This document shows, piece after piece, positions 17,453 through 26,447 of a stretch of DNA of 46,595 nucleotides (the stretch's first letter is position 1; every line of letters starts with the position of its first letter). The position numbers and the translations under genes were made by a program. Below the pieces are notes generated by a model. That model was not told the origin of the DNA. It ran no database searches and saw nothing but the letters and a program-made list of their open reading frames with translations. The stretch is from Fidelibacterota bacterium (GTDB lineage Bacteria > Fidelibacterota > Marinisomatia > Marinisomatales > SCKK01): positions 1 through 46,595 of the forward strand of contig SCKK01000027.1 of the NCBI GenBank assembly GCA_004124475.1, written 5' to 3'.

Positions 17453-19180
17453 ATGAATAAAATGTTACTATTATTCGCAGCAATAGCCTGCGTTGCAATC
17501 CCTAATGTCGTTCTCGGGCAGTCTGGGGTGGCACACTTCGGAGCCCAGCTTACAGGCGGCCAGGAAAATCCGGCTGTAACTACTGCTGCCACAGGCACCG
17601 GTACCTTTTCACTTACCGACGCGGGCCTTGCTTATGACATCACATTTGAGGGAATAACACTAACCGCCTCTCACTTCCACTTAGGTGCAACTGGAGTTAA
17701 CGGCGGCGTAGTTAGAGCCATAGACTTCGCAGGCGCCAACACCGTCTCGGGCGTCTGGGCATCCGGTGACTCTCAGCCTCTTACGGATGGTCTCGTAGCG
17801 GAACTCATTGCGGGAAACATCTATGTCAACCTGCACACGAGTGCCAATCCCGGCGGGGAAATACGAGGGCAAGTAACGCTATCAGGAGGCATAGGCCTCT
17901 CTGCAAACCTTACAGGTGCCCAGGAAAATCCAGCTGTAACTACTGCTGCCACAGGCACCGGTACCTTTTCACTTACCGACGCGGGCCTTGCTTATAACAT
18001 CACATTTGAGGGAATAACACTAACCGCCTCTCACTTCCACTTAGGTGCAATTGGAGTTAACGGCGGCGTAGTTAGAGCCATAGACTTCGCAGGCGCCAAC
18101 ACCGTCTCGGGCGTCTGGGCATCCGGTGACTCTCAGCCTCTTACGGATAGTCTCGTAGCGGAACTCATTGCGGGAAACATCTACGTCAACCTGCACACGG
18201 CTGCCTATGGCGGCGGGGAAATACGAGGACAGCTCCTACCGGGAATCATAGAAGTTCCTATAATCAATGCTCCAAAAATTTCCAATATTGAAGATGTTCC
18301 TGATGATCAGGGCGGGTGGATTTATCTTAGATGGCTTGCAAGTGAACAAGATGCGCTTGGTAATATTACTCAATATGGAATATCGGAACTAAATCTGGCT
18401 AATGAGTGGGTTTCATTAGGTAGTGTACCTTCCACACAATTCGGTGAGTATATTTTTCCTGCACATACATTTCAAGATTCTTCTGATCAAGGGATTTATT
18501 GGAGTAAATTCCAAGTCTCTGCCCATACAATTGATCCTGAAGTATTTTTTTCATCAGAAATTGACTCTGGCTTTTCAGTTGATAACTTGTCACCGGCCGT
18601 ACCTTCTGGATTATTGGCTTTAATAACCGAGCAGGATGCCGTACAATTAACTTGGGATGCGCCTGTTGATGCTGATTTTGAATATTTCAGGATATACAGG
18701 AGTAATGAGTCAGGGTTTGATCCATCAGGAATAGAGCCTTATTCTGAAAGCATCGGCACTTTGTTTATCGATACTGAAGTTAGTATTGACCAGATTTATT
18801 ATTACATACTTTCAGCAGTCGATTCTCACGGAAATGAGAGTGGGTTCTCCGAAGAGGTTAGTGCGACAATAGTAGGAATAGAGGGAGGAGAAATAATTCC
18901 TTCTGATTACGTTCTTTATGACGCATATCCTAACCCCTTCAACCCGAGTACGACTATCAAATATGGCCTTCCATATCAATCAGATGCAACATTGATAATT
19001 TACAACCTCATGGGTCAGGAAATAGTTAGGTGGGACGAGTATAATCTCACAGCGGGATATTACGAAAAAACGTGGAATGGCACTAACAAATTCGGTGTTC
19101 CTGTTGTGAGTGGAGTATACTTGTACAAGTTTATTACTGGTGATTTTGTGGTTACGAGGAAGATGCTTTTATTGAAGTAA
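17453..19180 (+). CDS. Secreted protein with two CHRD domains, fibronectin-like part and sorting domain
   Basis: 575 residues. A signal peptide (1-22, ending VLG) precedes two CHRD domains (about 25-143 and 145-263), each with ASHFHLGA and GGEIRGQ motifs. They are followed by a beta-sandwich resembling fibronectin type III (about 385-475) and a C-terminal sorting domain beginning YPNPFNPSTTIKYGL. This sorting domain differs from the identical pair in the neighbouring genes. CHRD domains are of unknown biochemical role outside chordin. The DNA of the CHRD part is visibly richer in G+C than the rest of the gene. The ATG is supported by a promoter-like sequence 45 bp upstream. Confidence 0.88.
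   Translation: MNKMLLLFAAIACVAIPNVVLGQSGVAHFGAQLTGGQENPAVTTAATGTGTFSLTDAGLAYDITFEGITLTASHFHLGATGVNGGVVRAIDFAGANTVSGVWASGDSQPLTDGLVAELIAGNIYVNLHTSANPGGEIRGQVTLSGGIGLSANLTGAQENPAVTTAATGTGTFSLTDAGLAYNITFEGITLTASHFHLGAIGVNGGVVRAIDFAGANTVSGVWASGDSQPLTDSLVAELIAGNIYVNLHTAAYGGGEIRGQLLPGIIEVPIINAPKISNIEDVPDDQGGWIYLRWLASEQDALGNITQYGISELNLANEWVSLGSVPSTQFGEYIFPAHTFQDSSDQGIYWSKFQVSAHTIDPEVFFSSEIDSGFSVDNLSPAVPSGLLALITEQDAVQLTWDAPVDADFEYFRIYRSNESGFDPSGIEPYSESIGTLFIDTEVSIDQIYYYILSAVDSHGNESGFSEEVSATIVGIEGGEIIPSDYVLYDAYPNPFNPSTTIKYGLPYQSDATLIIYNLMGQEIVRWDEYNLTAGYYEKTWNGTNKFGVPVVSGVYLYKFITGDFVVTRKMLLLK
17550..17870 (+). repeat. CHRD-coding tandem repeat, copy 1
   Basis: About 320 bp that recur at 17910-18230 (period 360 bp, 120 codons) with very few differences. 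Each encodes one CHRD domain. Confidence 0.93.
17910..18230 (+). repeat. CHRD-coding tandem repeat, copy 2
   Basis: Second near-identical CHRD unit. Changes are concentrated at the 3' edge (TSANPGG in copy 1 against TAAYGGG in copy 2). Confidence 0.93.
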
Positions 19181-19261
19181 CTACTCCCTCAACTTTACTT
19201 CGAAATAGCGCGCTAAGATAAGGATGGGTATACTGTTATCAGGATAATTATATCTATCCCT

Positions 19262-20248
19262 TTGTTACTGCTTGCTTTAAATAGCAACATCAATGCACAA
19301 ACTGAAGTAGTAATACAAGCAAACAAGGATAACACTTTATATGAAAGCAATACAGGCGCGTTGAGCAATGGTAAAGGCGCTCATTTCTTTGTAGGTAAAA
19401 CCGCCGTCGGTTCGATTAGACGCGGGCTTCTTGCGTTTGATATCGCAGGAAATATTGAGAGCGGAGTATTGATAGACAGTGTCGTATTAATATTAAGTAT
19501 GTCTAAAACGCGCACAGCAACTTCAAGAATAATTGCCCTTCACAAAATATTATCAAGTTGGGGTGAAGGCGAATCCAATGCACCCGGAAATGAAGGCGCC
19601 GGAACGGCAGCTGAGATTGGAGATGCCACATGGATACACACTTTTTATGATTCCCTCTTTTGGACAAACAACGGAGGCGATTTTTCAGATGTCATAAATG
19701 CTACAGCATCGGTAGGAGATACGAATTCTTATAGGTGGAACTCTACTTCGGAGTTGGTTGCCGATGTTCAATCCTGGTTAGACTCACCTTCAACCAATTT
19801 TGGCTGGATTCTTGTAGGAGACGAAAATGAAAGCGCAACTGCAAAACGGTTTGATTCCAAAGAAAACAGTACTGAGTCCAATAGGCCTATACTCAGAGTA
19901 TTTTATATGCCTGTTGTTGCTGTAGCCACACTGAGTAATGAACTTCCCATTCGATACGATCTTGAACAGAACTACCCGAACCCTTTCAACCCGGTGACGA
20001 CCATTGCTTACGATATTCCTGAAGCAGCGGATGTCAGGATAGATATCTATGACATCTTAGGTCAAAAGGTACGGACATTGGTGAATAGTATGCACGAGGC
20101 AGCTTTCCATAAGGTAGTTTGGAATAGCAGGGATGACTACGGTAAGTCTGTACCGAGCGGGATGTACATTTACCGTATCACCGCAACAGACCCATCCTCA
20201 GGTAAAACGAATTTCACTAAGGCTCGTAAGCTTGTCATGATTAAATAG
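19262..20248 (+). CDS. Secreted DNRLRE-domain protein with T9SS-type sorting domain
   Basis: 328 residues from a TTG start. The body (about 15-220) is a DNRLRE-type adhesion module (ANKDNTLYE..., RRGLLAFDIAG, VQSWLDSPSTNFGWIL), followed by the YPNPFNP sorting domain shared exactly with the M43 protein. The TTG start gives a signal peptide without a basic residue. The frame is open upstream and would supply Arg and a run of Ile, but no ATG, GTG or TTG is seen there; an ATG at 19225 is in another frame. The true start is therefore uncertain and the 5' end may be damaged. Confidence 0.78.
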   Translation: MLLLALNSNINAQTEVVIQANKDNTLYESNTGALSNGKGAHFFVGKTAVGSIRRGLLAFDIAGNIESGVLIDSVVLILSMSKTRTATSRIIALHKILSSWGEGESNAPGNEGAGTAAEIGDATWIHTFYDSLFWTNNGGDFSDVINATASVGDTNSYRWNSTSELVADVQSWLDSPSTNFGWILVGDENESATAKRFDSKENSTESNRPILRVFYMPVVAVATLSNELPIRYDLEQNYPNPFNPVTTIAYDIPEAADVRIDIYDILGQKVRTLVNSMHEAAFHKVVWNSRDDYGKSVPSGMYIYRITATDPSSGKTNFTKARKLVMIK

Positions 20249-20329
20249 GAGTGGGTAATCATTCAGGAACTGAAACTGTTCTTTGAGATAAAAAATAGGG
20301 GCACAATTAATGGCCCCTATTTTTTACAA
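19969..20329 (+). repeat. Sorting-domain plus terminator cassette, copy 2
   Basis: Identical, as far as I can read, to 15806-16166. Upstream and downstream of this block the two loci share nothing obvious. Confidence 0.93.
20290..20325 (+). terminator. Rho-independent terminator of the DNRLRE gene
   Basis: Same stem TAGGGGC/GCCCCTA with T-run as at 16127-16162, 42 bp after the stop. Confidence 0.88.
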
Positions 20330-20408
20330 ATTACTTGATTTATGTTTGTTCTATCTTCATATTCAGATAATAACGTGATAATAATCTGCACCTTTGGAGG
20401 GATAAACT

Positions 20409-20804
20409 ATGCATAAAGGTAGTGTTAATAAAGTAATATTAGTTGGACATCTTGGAGGCGACCCGGAGAGTCGTTATATGCCATCCGGTGACGCTGTGGT
20501 TAATTTTACTCTTGCCACAAATGAGAGTTGGCGCGATAGTGATGGAGAGATTAAAGAACGTACAGAATGGCATCGTTGTGTGATGTTTGGTAAGAGAGCA
20601 GAAACAGCCAGTAAATTGCTAAAGAAAGGAACGTTGATCTATTTTGAGGGAAAACTTAGAACACGCTCCTGGGATGACAAAGACGGAGTCAAACGGTACA
20701 CCACGGAAATTGTTGGAGATGCATTTACTATGCTTGGACGGAAAAGCGGTAGTGAAGAGACAAGCGAAGATACCGGAGAAACAGAGGATGATCTTCCCTT
20801 CTAA
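20409..20804 (+). CDS. ssb: Single-stranded DNA-binding protein
   Basis: 131 residues: an OB fold (about 5-108, [46 protein letters not shown]), then a short acidic linker and the tail DDLPF, which recruits partner proteins in this family. A ribosome binding site GGAGG lies 11 bases before the ATG. The linker is short. It is followed by 218 bp without a gene that carry a CTGTCT/AGACAG hairpin near 20880. Confidence 0.95.
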   Translation: MHKGSVNKVILVGHLGGDPESRYMPSGDAVVNFTLATNESWRDSDGEIKERTEWHRCVMFGKRAETASKLLKKGTLIYFEGKLRTRSWDDKDGVKRYTTEIVGDAFTMLGRKSGSEETSEDTGETEDDLPF

Positions 20805-21022
20805 ACGAATATAATTTTCAGCTGATATATCCCCCTTTATTCTTGTAGTATAAGTCAGGTATTAGTGTCCCAATATCACTGTCTGTCGATAGACAGAAAC
20901 GCAGCGGTTATCGGAGTATTATATTGAGGAATCATTTATAACATTAATAGTTTTAAGTATATTTAACAAAACACCTAAATATATATTGGATTTATATAAT
21001 TTTATTTATAATATCAACTATT

Positions 21023-21487
21023 ATGTTAGATAGCAAAGACAATATAATTCTTGATCTTCTTCAAAAAAATGGTCGAATGACGGCAAAGGATATAGCAGAG
21101 CGAGTAGAATTATCCGTTCCAGCAGTGGCGGAGAGAATTAAAAAATTAGTAGAAGAAAAAATCATCAGGGAATTTCGAGCGATAGTTGATTCCAAGAAGT
21201 TAGGATACGATGTAACAGCTTTTATTCTTTTGGTTATGGCATCGTCGGAACGTTATGAAGCAATGATAAATCATGTTAAAAAATCCGACGAGATTTTAGA
21301 GTGTCATTCCATTACGGGAGAAGGGTCGCATATGTTGAAAGTCAGAATAAAAAACACTTCTTCATTGGAAATATTACTTCGGAAAATACAGTCATGGGAA
21401 GATGTGATTCGAACTCAAACCATGATCGTCATGTCGACGTTTAAAGAAGAGACTTTCCTCCTCCTTCGGAAGAAAAAACAGTTGTAA
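21023..21487 (+). CDS. Lrp/AsnC family transcriptional regulator
   Basis: 154 residues. An N-terminal winged helix-turn-helix (about 3-55: DNIILDLLQKNGRMTAKDIA, then VPAVAERIKKL) is followed by a RAM ligand domain (about 65-145, with HSITGEGSHMLKVRI). Lrp-type proteins form octamers or dimers and sense amino acids. It is the first gene before an FAD oxidase and glutamine synthetase, so control of nitrogen or glutamate metabolism is plausible but not shown. Confidence 0.92.
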   Translation: MLDSKDNIILDLLQKNGRMTAKDIAERVELSVPAVAERIKKLVEEKIIREFRAIVDSKKLGYDVTAFILLVMASSERYEAMINHVKKSDEILECHSITGEGSHMLKVRIKNTSSLEILLRKIQSWEDVIRTQTMIVMSTFKEETFLLLRKKKQL

Positions 21488-21697
21488 AGAGTTATTATAG
21501 TTGGTTGCAGGTAGAAAATAAACAAGTATCAAGTGACAAGTAAACAAGTGACTCCCATTTATATAGTGGTTGTTATATCCTCAGATTAATGCATAGACAC
21601 TGAGTCTTGGATTTTGTCCCGAAACTTCGGGGTGAAACTTAATTTCTTCCCGAAAAATTCTGTTGAGAATGTAAAAACAAATTAGAGAAAGTATTTG

Positions 21698-22831
21698 ATG
21701 AAAGTTGATTACAAAGTTGTCATTATAGGCGCAGGTGTAATTGGATTAGGTGTTGCCCGTGCTCTTGCAGAAAACAACATAACATCTGTTTTGATCATAG
21801 AAAAGGAGAAAGGATTCGGACGCGGTATTTCAAGCAGAAACAGTGAGGTTATCCACTCCGGGGTTTATTATCCTAAGGACTCTCTTAAAGCAATGTATTG
21901 CCGGATGGGACGAGAGAAATTATATCCGTTTTGTCAGAAATATGATGTGTGGCACAACCAATGTGGGAAGCTGATTGTTGCCCAGGAAGGTCAGGAGTTG
22001 TTATTAGATGAATTGTTCCAAAAGGCTCAAATCAATGAGGTTCCCCACATCCGTATGTTAAATCAAAAGGAACTTGGTTCAATGGCGCCGGATGTTTCAG
22101 CCCATTCAGCGTTGTTCTTGGGGTGTACCGGGATTCTGTCTGCCCACGAGTTGATGTCTGCCTTCCTGCGAATTTCTGCAGAGGCTGATCATGACCTTTT
22201 GATTGGAGCTACTGTTGTCGGTGGTGAACAAAAGGGCGATTTATATCAACTGTCAGTATCGAACCCAAGTGAAGGCATCTACACAGTGGTGACTACGTGG
22301 GTTGTGAATGCAGCAGGATTGAATAGTGACATTATTGCTGGTCTTATATGGAGAAAGGATAAAACAGAGGTTCCTCAATTAAAGTACTCCAAGGGATCCT
22401 ATTTTAAACTATCTTCCAAATGGCGGAATAAATTTCAACACCTTATCTATCCGATTCCGGATAAAGAATATGATTCTCTTGGTATTCACTTAGGTTTTGA
22501 TAAAGGAGGGGATGTAAAGCTCGGGCCCAGTGCAGAATGGTTGGCTGGGAGAGAAGAAGATTATTCTGTGAGAGTGGAAGATCAGGAATTATTCTACAAT
22601 GATGTAAAAGCGTATCTACCGGATTTACAATATGACGATCTCAGTCCGGATTTTTCCGGAATCAGACCAAAATTGATGATGGACAGTCATGAACCCTCAG
22701 ATTTTTATATTCACCATGAGGAAGAAAAAGGATTTCATGGTTGGATCAACCTGGTTGGGATTGACTCACCAGGACTCACTGCAGCCATTGCTATTGGCGA
22801 TGATGTGGCAAGATGGATTGCCGAAGGTTAG
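21698..22831 (+). CDS. lhgO: FAD-dependent oxidoreductase, L-2-hydroxyglutarate oxidase type
   Basis: 377 residues from the ATG at 21698. The N-terminal FAD-binding motif GAGVIGLG is near residues 11-18, followed by the LhgO-like block SSRNSEVIHSGVYYPKDSLK and a C-terminal FSGIRPKL segment typical of the family. Members oxidise L-2-hydroxyglutarate to 2-oxoglutarate and pass electrons to the membrane quinone pool. The gene ends 29 bp before glnA, so they probably share a transcript, linking 2-oxoglutarate supply with ammonia assimilation. Related DAO-fold oxidases cannot be fully excluded. Confidence 0.82.
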   Translation: MKVDYKVVIIGAGVIGLGVARALAENNITSVLIIEKEKGFGRGISSRNSEVIHSGVYYPKDSLKAMYCRMGREKLYPFCQKYDVWHNQCGKLIVAQEGQELLLDELFQKAQINEVPHIRMLNQKELGSMAPDVSAHSALFLGCTGILSAHELMSAFLRISAEADHDLLIGATVVGGEQKGDLYQLSVSNPSEGIYTVVTTWVVNAAGLNSDIIAGLIWRKDKTEVPQLKYSKGSYFKLSSKWRNKFQHLIYPIPDKEYDSLGIHLGFDKGGDVKLGPSAEWLAGREEDYSVRVEDQELFYNDVKAYLPDLQYDDLSPDFSGIRPKLMMDSHEPSDFYIHHEEEKGFHGWINLVGIDSPGLTAAIAIGDDVARWIAEG

Positions 22832-22860
22832 GAATAACATAAATACAAAGGAGAATGTAA

Positions 22861-24273
22861 ATGACACCTCAGGAGTTTTTTGAATATTGTAAAAAGAATG
22901 AAGTAGAGATGATGGATCTCAAATTTGTGGACATGTTGGGCACTTGGCAGCACTGTTCCTTTCCAATAGATGTATTGGATGAAAATACCTTCGAAGAAGG
23001 TTTGGGCTTTGATGGTTCATCTATTCGGGGCTGGCAAGGCATCCACATGTCGGACATGCTTGCAGTTCCGGATCTTGACACTGTTTGTCTTGATCCATTC
23101 TTTATGGAACCGACCGTCAGTGTGACAGCCAATATTGTGGACCCCATTACGAAGGAGGAATATACAAGAGACCCTCGACACGTAGCGAGAAAGGGGGAAG
23201 AATATCTTAAATCGACGGGTATAGCGGATACATGTTCTATCGGTCCGGAGCCGGAGTTTTTTATTTTTGATGAGGTGCGGTATTCACAGAGCCAAAATCA
23301 GGGGATGTATCATATCGATTCCATAGAAGGGGCATGGAATACTGCCCGTTTTGAGGAGCCGAATTTAGGCTACAAACCGAGCTTTAAAGGGGGTTACTTC
23401 CCGGTTAGTCCTACGGATACCTTCCATGATTTACGGGGTGAGATGGTCAAAGAGATGCGCAAAATCGGAATTATTGTAGAAGCCCATCATCATGAAGTAG
23501 GAACAGCTGGACAGAGTGAAATAGATATGAGATTCCAGCCTTTGTTGAAAATGTCAGACCAGTTCATGTGGTTTAAATATATTGTCAAGAATGTGGCAAA
23601 GCGGAAGGGAAAAACCGTCACTTTTATGCCCAAACCCATCTTTGAGGATAACGGTAGTGGAATGCACACTCACCTGTCTTTGTGGAAAAACGGCACCCCC
23701 CTCTTTGCCGGTGATGGTTATGCGGGATTAAGTAAATTGGCTCTGAATGCAATTGGTGGAATTCTCCGTCATGCACCGGCGATATTGGCATTTGCAGCAC
23801 CCACGACCAATTCGTATTGCCGATTAGTTCCAGGATTCGAAGCGCCCGTGAATCTCTGTCTGTCTGCAAGAAACCGTTCTGCAGCTGTTCGGATCCCCAT
23901 GTATTCTGACAATCCAAAAGCAAAGCGGTTTGAATTTCGCTGCCCGGATCCTACGTGCAATGGATACCTGACATGGACAGCCATGCTCATGGCGGTGATA
24001 GATGGAATTAAGAACGAAATCGATCCCGGGAAACCGCTTGACCGTGATATATACGAGATGAGTCATGAAGAATTAGAGGGATATCGCCATACGCCAGGGT
24101 CACTGAGTGAAGCTTTGACCGCATTAGAAAATGATCATGACTTTCTGAAGGCAGGAAATGTTTTCACTGAAGACCTGATTGAAACCTGGATCAGTTGGAA
24201 AAGGGATGAAGAGTTAGCTCCGCTGGCTCAAAGACCCCATCCTTTCGAGTTTCATCTCTATTACGACGCCTGA
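22861..24273 (+). CDS. glnA: Glutamine synthetase, type I
   Basis: 470 residues, the normal length of GSI. Visible signatures: FDGSSIRGW (about 49-57), PEPEFFIFD metal ligands, [17 protein letters not shown], the ATP site [14 protein letters not shown], and NRSAAVRIP. The loop DIYEMSHEE near residue 397-405 keeps the tyrosine that is adenylylated in GSI-beta enzymes, so covalent control is possible. AAGGAG precedes the ATG by 8 bases. The enzyme makes glutamine from glutamate and ammonia, and would capture ammonia released by the purine operon further right. Confidence 0.96.
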   Translation: MTPQEFFEYCKKNEVEMMDLKFVDMLGTWQHCSFPIDVLDENTFEEGLGFDGSSIRGWQGIHMSDMLAVPDLDTVCLDPFFMEPTVSVTANIVDPITKEEYTRDPRHVARKGEEYLKSTGIADTCSIGPEPEFFIFDEVRYSQSQNQGMYHIDSIEGAWNTARFEEPNLGYKPSFKGGYFPVSPTDTFHDLRGEMVKEMRKIGIIVEAHHHEVGTAGQSEIDMRFQPLLKMSDQFMWFKYIVKNVAKRKGKTVTFMPKPIFEDNGSGMHTHLSLWKNGTPLFAGDGYAGLSKLALNAIGGILRHAPAILAFAAPTTNSYCRLVPGFEAPVNLCLSARNRSAAVRIPMYSDNPKAKRFEFRCPDPTCNGYLTWTAMLMAVIDGIKNEIDPGKPLDRDIYEMSHEELEGYRHTPGSLSEALTALENDHDFLKAGNVFTEDLIETWISWKRDEELAPLAQRPHPFEFHLYYDA

Positions 24274-24767
24274 CCTTTCAAGTAGCAGAGAGTCTCGTTT
24301 TCCGGAACTTTCATTATTAGGTTCCCCACAGTATAATCCCTCAGAGACAGGTATATAATGGCGCTAACGTCAAGGAGAAATGCCTGTTTGCCGCCTGTCT
24401 GTCGTAACGATAGAGCAGACAGGTAGCAACAGCACAGGCAGGGAGTATTGTCCCGAAGAGGGACTCTCCCCTGGAGAAGTGATGCTCTGTAGGAGCCTCC
24501 TTTGGAGGAGAAATGAATATGTTGACGATAAACACAACTAAAATTCCACCACTCCTCCACAGGTCACGAAGGTCATAATGGACCCTCCCAAAGGGATCCG
24601 CCAGCTGACGGACGGGACATCACTCCATATTTTTCTATTCCCAACCGTGACTGAGACATTACCACGCAGTATACTTTCTGCTTGCCTGTTTCATAATCTT
24701 CCTGCAATATTTCCAATCCTAATGAGGTATTCCAAGCCCAGTTAATATTCCCTACATAGGAGGTGCT
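24274..24767. other. Intergenic region rich in repeats
   Basis: It holds a GCCTGTCTG...CAGACAGG palindrome near 24393-24423, part of the composite repeat in inverted orientation (around 24470-24515, GTGATGCTCTGTAGGAGCC), and the direct copy at 24546-24616. No gene is supported. A minus-strand frame of about 47 codons at 24640-24755 is open but unassigned. Confidence 0.6.
24546..24616 (+). repeat. Composite intergenic repeat, copy 2
   Basis: Aligns with 4508-4578 over 71 bases without gaps. It lies 152 bp before an exported M28 peptidase. Confidence 0.65.
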
Positions 24768-26174
24768 ATGAAAAAATATTACAAGTTATTCACCCTGGAA
24801 ATGATGCTAACCTTCGTAGCCTTGAATATGACCATCTGGCCTACAAGTCTCATATCACAAATAACACCTGCAGAACCGTTGATCGTGTCAAAATACCGGG
24901 AAACTGCCAATCAGCTAATCACCACTGCCCTATCAGATAGCTTTGCTTTTGATCGTCTTGCAGAATTAACCGATACATTTGGTCCCCGCTTCAGTGGCAC
25001 GCAGAATCTGGAAGATGCTATAGATTGGATTCTGGAAGAAATGAAGAAGGATGGTTTTGAAAATGTACATGGGGAAGAAGTGATGGTTCCCAAGTGGGTA
25101 CGAGGGGAAGAATGGGTTGAGTTAGTGGAACCGAGGTTCAAAAAACTGGAGATGCTTGGGTTAGGTGGAAGCATCAGCACACCTACAGAAGGTATCGAGG
25201 CTGAAGTTTTGGTAGTGGGAAGTTTTGATGAGCTTGAGACTCGAAAGGAAGAAGCTCAAGGGAAGATTGTACTATTCAATGTTCCCTTTACAACTTATGG
25301 AGAAACGGTAAGATACCGTTATGCAGGCGCCACTGCGGCAGCCAAGGTGGGTGCGGTAGCAAGTTTAATAAGATCTATTAGTCCCTATTCCATGAATACA
25401 CCTCATACAGGTGGGATGGGTTATGAGGAAGATGTGCCTAAGATTCCCCATGCGGCGATTACGATAGAAGATGCCATGATGCTCCAACGGATGGCTGACA
25501 GAGGAGAACGCGTGGTAGTAAGGATATACATGGAAGGACATTTTGAGCCGGATGTTCTATCTCGGAATGTAGTAGCCGAACTGGTTGGTCGGGAATTTCC
25601 TGAAGAGGTAATTGTGCTCGGTGGGCACATAGATTCTTGGGACGTTGGTGAGGGGGCTATGGATGATGCGGGTGGCTGTGTGGCTGCCTGGGAAGCGGTT
25701 CGGCTGATGAAGGAGCTTGATCTTCGCCCGCGGAGAACCATAAGAGTTGTGCTGTGGACCAATGAAGAAAATGGTGGACGTGGAGGGAAAGGATATCGGG
25801 ATGCCCACAAAGATGAACTACATAATCATATTCTTGCCATTGAATCGGATAATGGTGTGTTCAAACCACGAGGACTTGGCTTTACGGGATCTGAAGAAGC
25901 ACGGATAGTGGTGAATGAGATTGCTCAACTTCTCGTTTCCATCGAATCAGATGAAGTTCCTACTGATGGAAGGGCTGCCGATATTGGTCCGCTGATCGAT
26001 GAAGGAGTTCCCGGGATGTCTTTAAAGGTTGATGGATCCCGTTATTTCTGGTACCATCACACAAACGCCGACACCATGGACAAACTCAATCCCCATGAAC
26101 TGAACCTTTGCATCGCCACGTTGGCTGTAATGGCGTATGTAGTGGCGGATATGCCGGAGAGATTACCTCGATAA
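24768..26174 (+). CDS. Exported M28 family metallopeptidase (carboxypeptidase Q-like)
   Basis: 468 residues with a signal peptide or anchor at 1-33, a PA-type insert (about 120-260) and an M28 catalytic domain. Zinc-ligand and catalytic segments seen: GGHIDSWDVGEGAMDDAGG (His and bridging Asp), TNEENGGRGGK (catalytic and ligand Glu) and YHHTNADTMDKL (last His ligand). An AGGAGG ribosome binding site is 5 bases before the ATG. The family trims dipeptides or unblocked N-terminal or C-terminal residues. It works in the periplasm or outside, fitting a peptide-scavenging role. Confidence 0.92.
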   Translation: MKKYYKLFTLEMMLTFVALNMTIWPTSLISQITPAEPLIVSKYRETANQLITTALSDSFAFDRLAELTDTFGPRFSGTQNLEDAIDWILEEMKKDGFENVHGEEVMVPKWVRGEEWVELVEPRFKKLEMLGLGGSISTPTEGIEAEVLVVGSFDELETRKEEAQGKIVLFNVPFTTYGETVRYRYAGATAAAKVGAVASLIRSISPYSMNTPHTGGMGYEEDVPKIPHAAITIEDAMMLQRMADRGERVVVRIYMEGHFEPDVLSRNVVAELVGREFPEEVIVLGGHIDSWDVGEGAMDDAGGCVAAWEAVRLMKELDLRPRRTIRVVLWTNEENGGRGGKGYRDAHKDELHNHILAIESDNGVFKPRGLGFTGSEEARIVVNEIAQLLVSIESDEVPTDGRAADIGPLIDEGVPGMSLKVDGSRYFWYHHTNADTMDKLNPHELNLCIATLAVMAYVVADMPERLPR

Positions 26175-26225
26175 AATGTGATGGAAAGCGCCCAGCATTT
26201 TTGACCTGTGCATGGCGCCTTGAAG

Positions 26226-26315
26226 GTGTTCCCCGCAAACGCGGGGATGAACCGAGGCATCCACAAATACTCAAAGACGAAACAATGTATTCCCCGCAGA
26301 CGTGGGGATAATAAG
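26226..26315 (+). CRISPR. Minimal type I-E-like CRISPR: two 29-nt repeats, one 32-nt spacer
   Basis: Repeat 1 (26226-26254) has the form GTGTTCCCCGC-AAAC-GCGGGGATGAACCG, nearly the classic I-E repeat. Spacer 26255-26286 is exactly 32 nt. Repeat 2 (26287-26315) is degenerate (GTATTCCCCGC, GTGGGGATAATAAG). The 29+32 geometry and the CCCCGC/GCGGGG stem match subtype I-E. A worn last repeat suggests the leader side is on the left. No cas gene and no further repeat at 61-bp steps are in the window. Confidence 0.85.
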
Positions 26316-26427
26316 TTACTGCTACTGAAGTTAGTGAAGGTTGCTCCAACCAATAAAGGAAGGAGAGGATTGAAACTTTACTTGCGAAATGTTTAATAAC
26401 GTTATACAATAGTCTAAATGGTAAATC

Positions 26428-26447
26428 CCTGCCTGCCGCCAGGCAGG
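26428..26447. repeat. CCTGCCTG/CAGGCAGG palindrome
   Basis: Perfect 8-bp stem with a CCGC loop; a near twin at 37856-37875 has the loop CCGT. Confidence 0.75.

Noticed and set aside
24640-24755. Open minus-strand frame of about 47 codons with plausible residues (NINWAWNTSLGLEI)
   Set aside because: No start or family could be assigned and the region is otherwise repeat DNA. It might be a gene fragment, but I cannot support it.
26340-26385. GGATTGAAAC near the CRISPR relic resembles the 3' end of type I-B/III repeats
   Set aside because: Only one occurrence and no upstream repeat part; likely chance.
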